Shown piece by piece: positions 53,313-63,663 of a stretch of 64,000 bases of DNA. The position numbers and the translations under genes are program-made. A model generated the notes under the pieces. That model was not told the DNA's origin. It saw only the letters and a list, made by a program, of their open reading frames with translations, and ran no database searches. The stretch covers positions 62,001-126,000 of the forward strand of contig DATENM010000039.1 in NCBI GenBank assembly GCA_035275065.1, given 5' to 3'. The DNA comes from Blastocatellia bacterium (GTDB lineage Bacteria > Acidobacteriota > Blastocatellia > UBA7656). Every line of letters starts with the position of its first letter. The first letter of the stretch is position 1.

Positions 53313-53342
53313 TTGACACCCGGAAAATGCGCTCCGTAGTAT
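53313..53342 (+). promoter_or_regulatory. Candidate polA promoter, possibly giving a leaderless transcript
   Basis: A perfect TTGACA, 18 bases, then TAGTAT (4 of 6). The -10 ends eight bases before the ATG at 53350, so transcription might begin at or next to the start codon. The spacing is one base longer than ideal. Confidence 0.4.
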
Positions 53343-53349
53343 GGAGCCT

Positions 53350-56070
53350 ATGGCTCAGACCGAACGCAAGCGGCTCTTTCTGATTGATGGGATGTCGCAA
53401 ATCTACCGCGCCTACTACGCCATCCGCGGCCTCTCCAACTCGCAAGGTCAGCCGACGAATGCCGTCTACGGCTTCACCATGACGCTCAGGCGGCTCATCT
53501 CTCAAGAGAAGCCCGATTACCTTGGCGTCGCCCTTGACTCGCCGGAGCCGACCTTTCGCCACGAAAGCTTTGAGCGCTACAAAGCGACGCGCGGCGCGAT
53601 GCCCGATGACCTGTCGGCGCAGATGCCTTACCTGCTGCGCGTCTGCGAGGCGCTGCGCGTGCCCATCACCCGCGAGCCCCGATACGAAGCTGACGACATC
53701 ATCGGCACGCTCGCCAAGAAGGCCGAAGCGCAAGGGCTCGACGTCATCATCGTCACCAACGATAAAGACATGTGCCAGCTGGTTACCGACCATATCAAAA
53801 TTCTGCGCACCGAGCGCAACGGCATGATGGGTTTGCTCGACCGCGAAGGGGTCAAGGAGCGGCTCGGCGTCTGGCCCGAACAGGTCGTTGATCTGCTCGG
53901 CCTCTGGGGCGACCAGTCGGATAACATTCCCGGCGCGCCCGGCGTCGGCGAGAAGGGCGCCCAGCAGATCATCGAGCAGTTCGGCTCCATCGAAAACGCC
54001 CTGGCGCACGCCGGCGAAATCTCGCGCAAGACCTATCGCGAGAGCTTGCAGAACAATCAGGAACTGATTCGGCAATCGCGCGAGCTGGCGCGCATCCACT
54101 GCGAGATGCCAATCGAGCTGGACCTTGAGGCGCTGGTTTATGAAGCGCCCGACCGCCGCGCCGCTTACGAGCTGTTTTCCGAGATGGAGTTCGCGCAACT
54201 GACACGCGAGTTCGCCGACGCCGCCACCGCCGAGGCGGTCGCGACCGTCGCGTCGCGCAAGGCGGGCCAGCCGCGCTACGTGCGCATCGAGACCCGCGCT
54301 GAGCTTGAAAAGTTCATCCGCTCGCTTTACGCGCTCGACCGCTTCGCGCTGGCGATGGCCGAGCGCGCCAAAGGCCCGGTCTACGGCATGGCTCTCTCGA
54401 CGGCGCAGATGAACGCCGCGCTCATCGATTTCGAGAAGATCGAAGGCGCGTTGCCGCTAATCAAAGAGGCGCTCGAAAACGGCTTGATCCAGAAAGCGAT
54501 TCACGACTGGAAAGGCGCGCTGACGTCGCTGCACCGCTACTGCTGTGACGCCACGCCCGCGCCGACGGATAAGGCAACTGTAAAGAAGATTACAGAGGGC
54601 GCGATGCAGGATTTCGCGCCCGAAGTGCGCATCGAAGGCGTCGAAGACGACACGCTGCTTGCGGCCTACTTGCTCGATCCGAATCGCGCCAGCCACCGCA
54701 TCCTCGAAGTGGCGCGCGAATTTCTCGGCATCGAGATCGCCGAAACCATTGATGGCTTCGACGCGGACGACGCCCGCGCCCTGCAAGCGGCAGACTTGAC
54801 CTTTCATCTCGCCGACGTGCTGCGCGCCCGGCTCGAAGAGAAAGAGCTGGAGCGCGTCTATACCGAGATCGAATTGCCGCTCGTCGAAATTCTCTTCGAG
54901 ATGGAGCGCATCGGCGTGCGCATAGACACGCGGGCGCTCGCCGACGCCGGGCAAGAGATGGAGCAGGAGCTTCAGCGGCTGACGGCGAAGATTTATGAGC
55001 TGGCCGGCCAGGAGTTCAACATCAACTCGACGGTGCAGCTCGGCGAGGTTTTCGAGAAGCTCAACTTCGATGTCGGGCGCAAGACGAAGACCGGGCGCAT
55101 CTCGACTTCGGCGGACGTGCTGGAAGAACTGGCCGCCAAGTACGAGCTGCCGCGCTTGATCCTGGAATACCGCGAGATCGCCAAGCTCAAGAGCACCTAT
55201 GTTGACGCGCTGCCGCGCCTGATCGATCCGCGCACGGGCCGTGTGCATACGACGCTCAATCAAGCGGTGACGGCTACGGGAAGGTTAAGCAGCACGAACC
55301 CCAACCTGCAAAACATCCCGATCCGCAAAGAATCGGGCCGCCGGATTCGCGCGGCGTTTGTCGCGTCGCCGGGCTACGTCCTGATGTCGGCGGATTATTC
55401 GCAGATCGAGCTGCGAATCTTTGCTCACCTGACGGGCGATCCTGAGATGACCGACGCCTTCTTGAAGGGCGAAGACATCCACGCGCGCACGGCGCGGCTG
55501 GTCTTTGGCGCGAAGACCAAACAGGAAGAAAGCGAAGCGCGGCGGCTGGCGAAGATCGTCAACTTCGGCGTCGCCTACGCGGTCGGCGCTTTCGGGTTGG
55601 CGGCGCGCACGGGGCTGTCGCGGGCCGATGCGAAGCGCACGATTGACAATTACTACGAAACCTTCAAAGGCGTGCGCCGCTACATGGAAGAGATTCCCGC
55701 CGAGGTGCGCGAGACCGGTTTTGTGCGCACCGCCTTTGGTCGCATTCGCCCGATCCCCGACATCAATAATAAGAATCACAATCTGCGGGCGCGCGCCGAG
55801 CGCGAAGCGATCAACGCGCCGATTCAGGGGACGGCAAGCGACATTGTGAAGATGGCGATGGTGCGCGTCCATCGGCGCTTGAGAAAAGAGAAGCTCGGCG
55901 CACGCATGATCCTACAAGTCCACGACGAGCTGTTGTTGGAAGTGCCCGAAAAGGAAGTCGAGCGCACGACCGCAGCGGTGCGCGAAGAGATGGAGCGCGT
56001 CTATCAGCTCACGGTGCCGTTGGTCGTTGACATCGGGACAGGGTGCAACTGGCTCGAAGCCAAGCCGTAG
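53350..56070 (+). CDS. polA: DNA polymerase I without a recognisable proofreading site
   Basis: A family A polymerase of 906 residues for Okazaki-fragment processing and repair. The 5' nuclease (1-290) is intact: FLIDGMSQIYRAYY, EADDIIG, TNDKDM, GDQSDNIPG. The 3'-5' exonuclease-like region (about 300-480) is kept as a fold, but the D-x-E of motif I is absent (LAMAERAKGPVYGM) and motif II reads HDWKGALTSL. Polymerase motifs: A ADYSQIELR, B RRLAKIVNFGVAYA, C LQVHDELLLEV, and TGRLSSTNPNLQNIP. The motif B Tyr is followed by Ala rather than the usual Gly. The start at 53350 is chosen because the other ATG (53341) lies in the possible -10. A weak CTGCC/GGCAG hairpin follows the stop. Confidence 0.93.
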   Translation: MAQTERKRLFLIDGMSQIYRAYYAIRGLSNSQGQPTNAVYGFTMTLRRLISQEKPDYLGVALDSPEPTFRHESFERYKATRGAMPDDLSAQMPYLLRVCEALRVPITREPRYEADDIIGTLAKKAEAQGLDVIIVTNDKDMCQLVTDHIKILRTERNGMMGLLDREGVKERLGVWPEQVVDLLGLWGDQSDNIPGAPGVGEKGAQQIIEQFGSIENALAHAGEISRKTYRESLQNNQELIRQSRELARIHCEMPIELDLEALVYEAPDRRAAYELFSEMEFAQLTREFADAATAEAVATVASRKAGQPRYVRIETRAELEKFIRSLYALDRFALAMAERAKGPVYGMALSTAQMNAALIDFEKIEGALPLIKEALENGLIQKAIHDWKGALTSLHRYCCDATPAPTDKATVKKITEGAMQDFAPEVRIEGVEDDTLLAAYLLDPNRASHRILEVAREFLGIEIAETIDGFDADDARALQAADLTFHLADVLRARLEEKELERVYTEIELPLVEILFEMERIGVRIDTRALADAGQEMEQELQRLTAKIYELAGQEFNINSTVQLGEVFEKLNFDVGRKTKTGRISTSADVLEELAAKYELPRLILEYREIAKLKSTYVDALPRLIDPRTGRVHTTLNQAVTATGRLSSTNPNLQNIPIRKESGRRIRAAFVASPGYVLMSADYSQIELRIFAHLTGDPEMTDAFLKGEDIHARTARLVFGAKTKQEESEARRLAKIVNFGVAYAVGAFGLAARTGLSRADAKRTIDNYYETFKGVRRYMEEIPAEVRETGFVRTAFGRIRPIPDINNKNHNLRARAEREAINAPIQGTASDIVKMAMVRVHRRLRKEKLGARMILQVHDELLLEVPEKEVERTTAAVREEMERVYQLTVPLVVDIGTGCNWLEAKP

Positions 56071-56090
56071 TCATAAGCGCACCTGCCAAC

Positions 56091-58067
56091 TTAAGGCAGC
56101 GCGAAGGCGATGACGGCGTCGCCGCGTTTGGTGCCGAGCTTGCCGTGACCGCCGGCGCAGATGACGACGTACTGCTTGCCGCCAATCTCATAGGTCATCG
56201 GCGCGGCCTGAGCGCTCGCCGGCAGCTCAGCTTTCCACACCTCCTTGCCGGTTTCTACATCAAAGGCGCGCAGGTAAGTGTCCATCGCCGCCGCGATGAA
56301 GACGAGACTGCCTGCCGTCACCACCGCGCCGCCGAGATTGAGCGAGCCCCACTCGCTCGCCTTTGGAAACATGCCGAGCTGCGGAATCATGCCGAGCGGC
56401 ACTTCCCAGCGCAAAGCGCCGGTCGCCGCGTCAACTGCCGAGAGCGCCCCCCACGGCGGCGCATTGCACGGCGCGCCACTCGGGCTGACAAACGGCTCGC
56501 GGTACATCGCGTAAGGCGTGCCCTTCTGCTGAGCGAACTCGCCCTTCAGGCGCTCGCCTTCGTGCGAGGCGCGCATCCGTGTGTATTCGTCACGCGGGAT
56601 CAAGCGCGCCACGGTCGCCAGACGATTCGTGTTGACGATGATCAGATTGCGCGCCGCGTCATAAGCCATGCCGCTCCAGTTCATGCCGCCGACGTTGCCA
56701 GGAAAGATCAACGTGCCTTCGATACTCGGCGGCGTGAAAACGCCCTCCGAGCGCAGCTTCTTGAGGCGCTCGCGGCAGGCTTCTTTGTCGGCAGGCGTTA
56801 ATCCCCAAACATCATCGGGCGTCAGGCGTTGCGGCACGACCGCATGCGGCAGGGTAGGGAAGGGCTGCGTCGGCGAGCTCTGTTCGCCCGCTACATCGGT
56901 TTGCGGCACGCGGCGCTCTTCGACCGCAAACAAGGGCTTGCCGGTGTCCCGGTCGAGCAGGAAGAGGTGGCCGATCTTGGTGCCAACCGCGACCGCATCC
57001 ACACGGCTGCCCCGGCGCTTGATCGTAATCAACATCGGCTGCGCCGCGACGTCGTAATCCCACAGGTCGTGATGCACGACTTGAAAATGCCAGGCGACCT
57101 GGCCGGTGGCGGCGCGCAAGGCGACGACCGAGTTGGCGTAATGATTATCACCTTTGCGCTCGCCGCCATAAAAATCCGGGCTCGGGCTGCCGGTCGGCAC
57201 AAAGACCAGACCGCGCCGCGCGTCTACCGAGATAATTGACCAGGCGTTGGCCGCGCCGGTGCGCGTGGCGCTCTCGCCCTGCCAGCTCTGGCGCGCCGGG
57301 TCTTTGCCGTCTTTAGGAATCGGGTCCCAGCTCCAGCGCAATTGCCCCGTGCGGGCGTCGTAAGCGCGGACGACGCCGCGCTCGATCTCGACGCCGCGGT
57401 TGTCGCCGATGGACGAGCCGACGATTAACAGATCACCGATCACTGCTGGCGGCGAAGTCACCTGATAATTACCGCGATCCGTCAGCCGCACATCACGCGT
57501 CAGATCAACCTGCCCGTCATTGCCAAAGTCCTTGCAAGGCTGGCCGGTCGCCGCGTCGAGCGCGATCAATCGCGCATCAATCGTCGCGACAAAGATGCGG
57601 CGCTGCCCATTGCGGCTTTCGCGCCACGTCGAGACGCCGCGCGAAGTGACCTCCGAGTAGCTGCCCGCCGGGTTGACCTTCGGGTCGTACGTCCAGCGCT
57701 CGGCGCCCGTTTGCGGGTCGAGCGCGACGACGCGGTTGAACGGCGTGCTCAGATACAAAACGCCGTCAACCAGAATCGGCGTCGCCTCAAAGGCCGACTT
57801 GCGCCCCGCCGAAGTCTCAGGAATCGCGCCGGTGTGATACGTCCAGGCGACGCGCAGTTGATTGACGTCGTTGCGGGTGATCTGCGCGGCGGGTGAGAAG
57901 CGCGAGCCGCCGGCGTCGCGCCCGTATGCCGGCCACTCGTCTTTGGGCTTCTGCTGGCCACATACGGCTACAGGAGTCAAGCTCAACAATAAACCGGCGG
58001 TCAGCGTCAGCGCCGCGACAGTGCGCCGCCCGTGGGTCAACCATCGCTTTTCTAATCCCTCACTCAT
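56091..58067 (-). CDS. PQQ-dependent dehydrogenase (quinoprotein glucose/alcohol DH-like)
   Basis: A 658-residue periplasmic eight-bladed propeller. Signal peptide (about 8-36, ending AVCGQQ), then EWPAYGRDAGGSRFSPAAQI, the classic N-terminal block of PQQ glucose and alcohol dehydrogenases. Blade motifs such as VVALDPQTGAERWTYD, AYDARTGQLRWSWD and AVDAATGALRWEV follow. HFQVVHHDLWDYDVAAQP contains the region of catalytic and PQQ contacts. It lacks the cytochrome c domain of type II alcohol dehydrogenases, and no PQQ synthesis gene is in the window. AGGAAGGG before the ATG at 58067 supports the start. A second PQQ-type enzyme precedes it on the same strand. Confidence 0.9.
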   Translation of the reverse strand: MSEGLEKRWLTHGRRTVAALTLTAGLLLSLTPVAVCGQQKPKDEWPAYGRDAGGSRFSPAAQITRNDVNQLRVAWTYHTGAIPETSAGRKSAFEATPILVDGVLYLSTPFNRVVALDPQTGAERWTYDPKVNPAGSYSEVTSRGVSTWRESRNGQRRIFVATIDARLIALDAATGQPCKDFGNDGQVDLTRDVRLTDRGNYQVTSPPAVIGDLLIVGSSIGDNRGVEIERGVVRAYDARTGQLRWSWDPIPKDGKDPARQSWQGESATRTGAANAWSIISVDARRGLVFVPTGSPSPDFYGGERKGDNHYANSVVALRAATGQVAWHFQVVHHDLWDYDVAAQPMLITIKRRGSRVDAVAVGTKIGHLFLLDRDTGKPLFAVEERRVPQTDVAGEQSSPTQPFPTLPHAVVPQRLTPDDVWGLTPADKEACRERLKKLRSEGVFTPPSIEGTLIFPGNVGGMNWSGMAYDAARNLIIVNTNRLATVARLIPRDEYTRMRASHEGERLKGEFAQQKGTPYAMYREPFVSPSGAPCNAPPWGALSAVDAATGALRWEVPLGMIPQLGMFPKASEWGSLNLGGAVVTAGSLVFIAAAMDTYLRAFDVETGKEVWKAELPASAQAAPMTYEIGGKQYVVICAGGHGKLGTKRGDAVIAFALP

Positions 58068-58121
58068 TGCGTCCCTTCCTATACGGCTGCGATCATCCAC
58101 ATTGCCGGATGCCAGACCATC

Positions 58122-59423
58122 TTACTTCGGCTTGCGATAGGTGACGCGCCATACCTTCATCGCGCCGTCGTCGGTGATGAGCATCGAGCCGTCTTTTAAA
58201 ACCAGCAGACCGACGGGCCGGCCCCAGACTTCGGGGCGGTCTGCGCCGAGCATCCAGCCGGTCAGAAAATCGTCGTAGCCGCCGACCGGCTTGCCACTTT
58301 TATCAAAGTGGATGCGCACGATCTTGTAGCCGGTGCGCGGCTCGCGATTCCACGAGCCATGCAGCGCCACAAAGGCGTCGCCGCGATACTCTTCGGGAAA
58401 CATCTTGCCTTCGTAAAAGGTCAGGCCGAGCACCGCCGAGTGCGCTTGAATCAAGACGTCGGGCACGACGGTCTTCTTCACCAGCTCGGGCTGCTCGCCT
58501 TTGCGGCGCGGGTCTTCGTGCGGGCCGGTGTAAGCATAGGGCCAGCCGTAAAACGCGCCATCGGTGATCGATGTCACATAGTCCGGCACCAGATCGTTGC
58601 CGATCAAATCGCGCTCCTGCACGGCGGCCCAGAGTTGCCGTGTGCGCGGGTTCCAACCCAGACCGATGGGGTTGCGCGTGCCGCTCGCAAAGATGCGCTG
58701 GCCGCTGCCGTCGGGATTGAACTCAGAGATGGCGGCGCGCATCGGCTCTTCGCCGGCATCCACATTCGTCTTCGAGCCGACCGTGACATAGAGCTTCGAG
58801 CCGTCGCCATTGAAGATCAAATTGCGCGTCCAGTGCTCGCGGTAACCGTTGCCGGGCAGGTCGGCGACTTTTTCGGGCGCGCCTTCGGCTTTCGTCTGGC
58901 CGGCTTTGTACTTGAAGCGGATGACGGCGTTGTTGTTGCCGACGTAGAGATAATCTTTCCAGAAAGCCATGCCGAACGGCGCATTGAGCCCCTCGGCAAA
59001 AACAAACCGCTGGTCTACGGTGCCATCGCCATTCGCGTCGCGCAGGATGCTGATGCGCTTGCCTTCGGATTCGGCGACAAAGACATCGCCATTCGGGGCG
59101 AGCGCCAGCCAGCGCGGGCGGTCGAAATTGCCTTCGGCATAGGTCGAAACCTCGAAGCCGGGCGGCAAGGTGAGCCGCGCATCAGCCGGCTTCGAGACGA
59201 CGCGCGATGGATTGACCGGCCCTCTCAGCACCTCGGGCGGCGGCAGGTCGGCAACCTTGATGTCGTAATGCCGCAACTCGTTGGGCAATTCCGCGGGCAA
59301 CGGCGAGCGCTTCGATGCCGACTGCGCGCAGGCTAGCGAAGCCGTTATGAGAAGCAGACTAATCAAAATCGCGGCGTGGCGCGTCAGGCGGGTGACGGCT
59401 GCAACATTCATTTTCAATCTCAT
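58122..59423 (-). CDS. PQQ-dependent sugar dehydrogenase (L-sorbosone/YliI type)
   Basis: A 433-residue exported six-bladed propeller of the soluble sugar (sGDH/YliI/L-sorbosone) dehydrogenase group. Signal peptide ends SLACAQ. Typical blocks: LPPGFEVSTYAEG, RPRWLALAPNGDVFVAESEG, GLNAPFGMAFWKDYLYVGN, TRNLIFNGDGSKLYVTVGS, FASGTRNPIGLGWNP and FVALHGSWNREPRTGYK with the conserved His. GGAG nine bases upstream supports the first ATG. It lies 54 bases before the other PQQ gene, so sugars or alcohols may be oxidised in the periplasm by both, passing electrons to the respiratory chain. Confidence 0.9.
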   Translation of the reverse strand: MRLKMNVAAVTRLTRHAAILISLLLITASLACAQSASKRSPLPAELPNELRHYDIKVADLPPPEVLRGPVNPSRVVSKPADARLTLPPGFEVSTYAEGNFDRPRWLALAPNGDVFVAESEGKRISILRDANGDGTVDQRFVFAEGLNAPFGMAFWKDYLYVGNNNAVIRFKYKAGQTKAEGAPEKVADLPGNGYREHWTRNLIFNGDGSKLYVTVGSKTNVDAGEEPMRAAISEFNPDGSGQRIFASGTRNPIGLGWNPRTRQLWAAVQERDLIGNDLVPDYVTSITDGAFYGWPYAYTGPHEDPRRKGEQPELVKKTVVPDVLIQAHSAVLGLTFYEGKMFPEEYRGDAFVALHGSWNREPRTGYKIVRIHFDKSGKPVGGYDDFLTGWMLGADRPEVWGRPVGLLVLKDGSMLITDDGAMKVWRVTYRKPK

Positions 59424-59523
59424 GGATTCAGCTCCAGCGTTAGCAAAGATCCCTGTCCGTCCACAGGCGGCATCGCCGCCCGCATCATTTTCTCATCATG
59501 CTTTCTGCTTGTATAATGCCATT

Positions 59524-59703
59524 ATGCAGAAGCGACAGATCGGCGTCGAGGTACTGGTGAAAGACCATTTCTGGAACGAGACGCATGGGCGCTACGTCTA
59601 TGCCTATGATTGTCCCGCCTGTGGACAGGCGAAGCTCGTCGCCGAGCTAGGCATCCATCGCTGCGATTGCGGCTCGTGGCTGATCGTCACCAATCAGCGT
59701 TAG
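59524..59703 (+). CDS. Small zinc-ribbon-like protein
   Basis: A 59-residue protein with two knuckles: YDCPACGQ (C-x2-C) and HRCDCGSW (C-x-C), which fit a small zinc ribbon. The N-terminal MQKRQIGVEVLVKDHFWNE is basic. The frame continues upstream without a stop, but only the part after the ATG at 59524 looks like a protein. It is divergent from the PQQ gene and converges on dodecin with 9 bases between. Function unknown; conserved cysteine spacing is the main reason to accept it. Confidence 0.6.
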   Translation: MQKRQIGVEVLVKDHFWNETHGRYVYAYDCPACGQAKLVAELGIHRCDCGSWLIVTNQR

Positions 59704-59712
59704 CGGCGGCGT

Positions 59713-59937
59713 TCATTCTTCGCCGCTATCGCTGGCCTTGAGCCGGAAGAAGACTTCCATCGTCACCTGGTATTCGATCTGGCCATCGCGCAAAGCGCCG
59801 CGCTGGTCGCGAATCTCGAACCAGCGCAGCTCATTAATGGTCTGCTGGGCGCGCTCGATGGCGACGCGAATCGCTTCGCTGAAACTCTCGTTCGACGTTC
59901 CCACTACGGTCACGCCTTTGTACACGCCGTCTGCCAT
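59713..59937 (-). CDS. Dodecin family flavin-binding protein
   Basis: A 74-residue dodecin, a hollow 12-mer that stores or buffers riboflavin, FMN or CoA. GVYKGVTVVGTSNESFSEAIRVAI is the N-terminal strand-helix, NELRWFEIRDQRG has the aromatic that stacks on the flavin, and YQVTMEVFFRL is the last strand. AGGAGG seven bases before the ATG at 59937 sets the start; the ATG two codons earlier is too close. The heptamer array lies just upstream of this ribosome site. Confidence 0.92.
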   Translation of the reverse strand: MADGVYKGVTVVGTSNESFSEAIRVAIERAQQTINELRWFEIRDQRGALRDGQIEYQVTMEVFFRLKASDSGEE

Positions 59938-59959
59938 AATCATTCCTCCTATAAAGATA

Positions 59960-60055
59960 GTGACAAGTGACGAGTGACAAGTGACAAGAAAGAAGTGATG
60001 AGTAATGAGTGAGAGAGCGTTGCAGCAATACCGACACGCTCTTGTCACTTGTCAC
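59960..60055. repeat. Inverted heptamer array GTGACAA / TTGTCAC, family 2, copy 2
   Basis: Four units GTGACAA, GTGACGA, GTGACAA, GTGACAA (59960-59987) face two TTGTCAC units (60042-60055). The 54-base interior contains further GTGA-like pieces. The right array overlaps the stop codon of the methyltransferase gene, and the left array lies just upstream of the dodecin Shine-Dalgarno, the same arrangement as at 9139-9233. Confidence 0.88.
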
Positions 60056-60672
60056 TCTTTCCTTGCCGTGCCGCGATAGAGGCTGCCGATGATGCGCGGC
60101 AGGCCGGGCATCACATCGCGCGCCAGCCGGTCTATGGTCAGGCCGGCGCTGGTTATCAGCTCGTCAATCTGCCGATTGAGATGACAGCCGCAAGCGATGA
60201 CTTTTTGAATCGGGTTGAGCCGCTGCTGCCACCTGGCAATGCGCGCGTCGTCGCTCAGCCCATGTTCGAGAAAGACCATCAGGCCCGTTGGCTTGAGGAC
60301 GCGGCGCATCTCAAAGAGCGCCGCCGCCACATCGGCAATCGTGCAGAGCGTGAAGGTCGTCACCACGCCGTTAAAGTGGTCATCGGCAAAAGGCAACCGG
60401 CCGCTGGCGTCGAGATACATCTTGTCAACCGGCATCCGTGCGGCGGCAATGCGATTGGCGACGCGGCTGGCGAGCATGCGTTCAGGATCAATGATCGTCA
60501 GGTGGCTGACCGTTTCAGGGTAATGCGGCAGATTCAGGCCCGTGCCGAAACCGATCTCCAGCACCCGCCCCCGAAGCGGCTCAAGCGTTGCCCGCCGGTA
60601 ACGACTGACTTCATCGCCGCGCAACAAGACATCGAGCGCGCGCGGGAAGATCTGTCGTGAATAAAAGCCCAT
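60052..60672 (-). CDS. Class I SAM-dependent methyltransferase (UbiE-like)
   Basis: A 206-residue methyltransferase. Motif I is VLEIGFGTGLNLPHY, the acidic SAM ligand follows in LTIIDPERML, motif II is FNGVVTTFTLCTIAD, and motif III LKPTGLMVFLEHG. The helical end RWQQRLNPIQKVIACGCHLNR is typical of the small UbiE/COQ5-like group near thiol or lipid methyltransferases. AAGGTGAG precedes the ATG. The stop codon lies in the repeat array, so the C-terminus (GTARKE) may have been altered by its insertion. The substrate is unknown. Confidence 0.88.
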   Translation of the reverse strand: MGFYSRQIFPRALDVLLRGDEVSRYRRATLEPLRGRVLEIGFGTGLNLPHYPETVSHLTIIDPERMLASRVANRIAAARMPVDKMYLDASGRLPFADDHFNGVVTTFTLCTIADVAAALFEMRRVLKPTGLMVFLEHGLSDDARIARWQQRLNPIQKVIACGCHLNRQIDELITSAGLTIDRLARDVMPGLPRIIGSLYRGTARKE

Positions 60673-60868
60673 CGCTCACCTTGCCAGTGAGCCAATACTT
60701 TACAACGGCGGCGGCAGCTTAGAGAAGGTGCGAAGGCCCGATTATCCTAAAGGTTTTCTTTTTGTTGCGGCCCTTGATAGGGCGGCGCGGGTTCAGATAG
60801 ACTCATTACAGACGGTCGAATCCAGACTGCTGACGAGTGCCCTTGCGAGAATCTACGGGAGAGAATTC

Positions 60869-62197
<1,329 letters not shown>

Positions 62198-62210
62198 GGA
62201 AGAAGAATTC

Positions 62211-63608
62211 ATGAAGCGATTGCTCACGCTTTTATTCGTCATTGCGATTGCCACGTCCGGCAGCGCGCCGGTGCGCGCCGCCGATGGCGCGCTCAAGCTG
62301 CCGCCTTTTAAGAAGGTCAAACTGCCGAACGGCCTGACCCTCATGTTGATGGAGCAGCACGAAGTGCCCATCATCAGCTTCAACTTTGTCATTCGCGCCG
62401 GGGCGGTTGCAGACCCGGCAGGCAAAGAGGGGCTGGCGGCGCTCACCGCCGGATTGCTGCGCAAAGGCACGCGCTCGCGCAGCGCCGACCAGATTGCCGC
62501 GGAGCTGGATTTCATCGGCGGCACGCTGAACACCTCGGCGACCTATGATGACTCGAACGGCGCGGCGGAGTTCGTCAAGAAAGACATCAATAAGGGGCTC
62601 GACCTGCTCGGCGACGTGCTGCTCAATGCGACCTTCCCGCAGGACGAAGTCGTCAAGCTGCTCAAGCAGCGCGCCGACGCCATCAAAGCCGCTAAGGATG
62701 AGCCGCAAGCGGTGATCGGCAATTACTTCAACGCCTACCTCTACGGCAATCACCCGTACGCGCGGCCCGTCGGCGGCGACGAGCGGACGCTGGCGGCGAT
62801 CACCCGTGATGACGTGGTGAAGTTCTATCAAACCTACTACACCGCGCCTAACGCGATTCTCGCCGTCGTCGGCGATTTCAACACCGCGGAGATGCAGCAG
62901 GCACTCACGGACAAGTTCGGCTCGTGGAGCGGCAAGGCGACTGCCCCGGCGAGCGTGCCTGAGCCGCAGCCATTCGCCGGCAAGAAGCTGTTGCTGATTG
63001 ACAAGCCCGACGCGACACAGACGTTTTATCAGATCGGCAACGTCGGCATCAGCCGCACCAACCCCGACCGCGTTTACATTCAGGTCATCAACACGCTGTT
63101 CGGCGGGCGCTTCACCTCGATGCTCAACAGCGCCCTGCGGATTCAGAGCGGCCTGACTTACGGGGCGCGCTCGACCTTCAACCAGTTGCGCGCCGCCGGG
63201 CCGTTTGCCATGTACACCTACACGCCGAACGCGACGACCGAAAAAGCGATGGACATGACGCTCGATGTCTTGCGGCGGCTGCACGACAAAGGCATCACCG
63301 AAGAAGAATTGAAATCGGCCAAGAGTTATATGAAAGGCCAGTTCCCGCCGACTATCGAAACCAGCGACCAGTTAGCGGCGCTGCTGGCGCAGTTGGAATT
63401 TTACGGGCTTGATGAAAGCGACGTGAATAACTATTACGCCAAGATCGATTCGATGACGATGCAGGACGCGCAGCGCGTCATCAAGCAATATTTTCCGGCG
63501 GATAATCTGGTCTTCGTGCTGATCGGTAAAGCTGGCGATATTCAGAGCGTGGTCAAGAAGTACGCCACGCAGTTCGATACGAGATCGATCAATCAGCCGG
63601 GATTTTGA
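62211..63608 (+). CDS. M16 family protein, non-catalytic partner
   Basis: A 465-residue exported M16-fold protein (signal ending APVRAADG). Where the zinc motif should be it reads KEGLAALTAGLLRKG, so no metal is bound. It keeps the Arg/Tyr pair in SALRIQSGLTYGARS that holds the substrate C-terminus, which the preceding subunit lacks. This is the arrangement of bacterial heterodimeric M16 peptidases, in which one chain cuts and the other binds. The start at 62211 is 13 bases after the upstream stop; the longer frame overlaps that gene. Confidence 0.92.
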   Translation: MKRLLTLLFVIAIATSGSAPVRAADGALKLPPFKKVKLPNGLTLMLMEQHEVPIISFNFVIRAGAVADPAGKEGLAALTAGLLRKGTRSRSADQIAAELDFIGGTLNTSATYDDSNGAAEFVKKDINKGLDLLGDVLLNATFPQDEVVKLLKQRADAIKAAKDEPQAVIGNYFNAYLYGNHPYARPVGGDERTLAAITRDDVVKFYQTYYTAPNAILAVVGDFNTAEMQQALTDKFGSWSGKATAPASVPEPQPFAGKKLLLIDKPDATQTFYQIGNVGISRTNPDRVYIQVINTLFGGRFTSMLNSALRIQSGLTYGARSTFNQLRAAGPFAMYTYTPNATTEKAMDMTLDVLRRLHDKGITEEELKSAKSYMKGQFPPTIETSDQLAALLAQLEFYGLDESDVNNYYAKIDSMTMQDAQRVIKQYFPADNLVFVLIGKAGDIQSVVKKYATQFDTRSINQPGF

Positions 63609-63663
63609 AACCGCTTTGTCGCGTTTCAATGACGCGACGGCAGAATGATCCCCTTTGGAAAAG

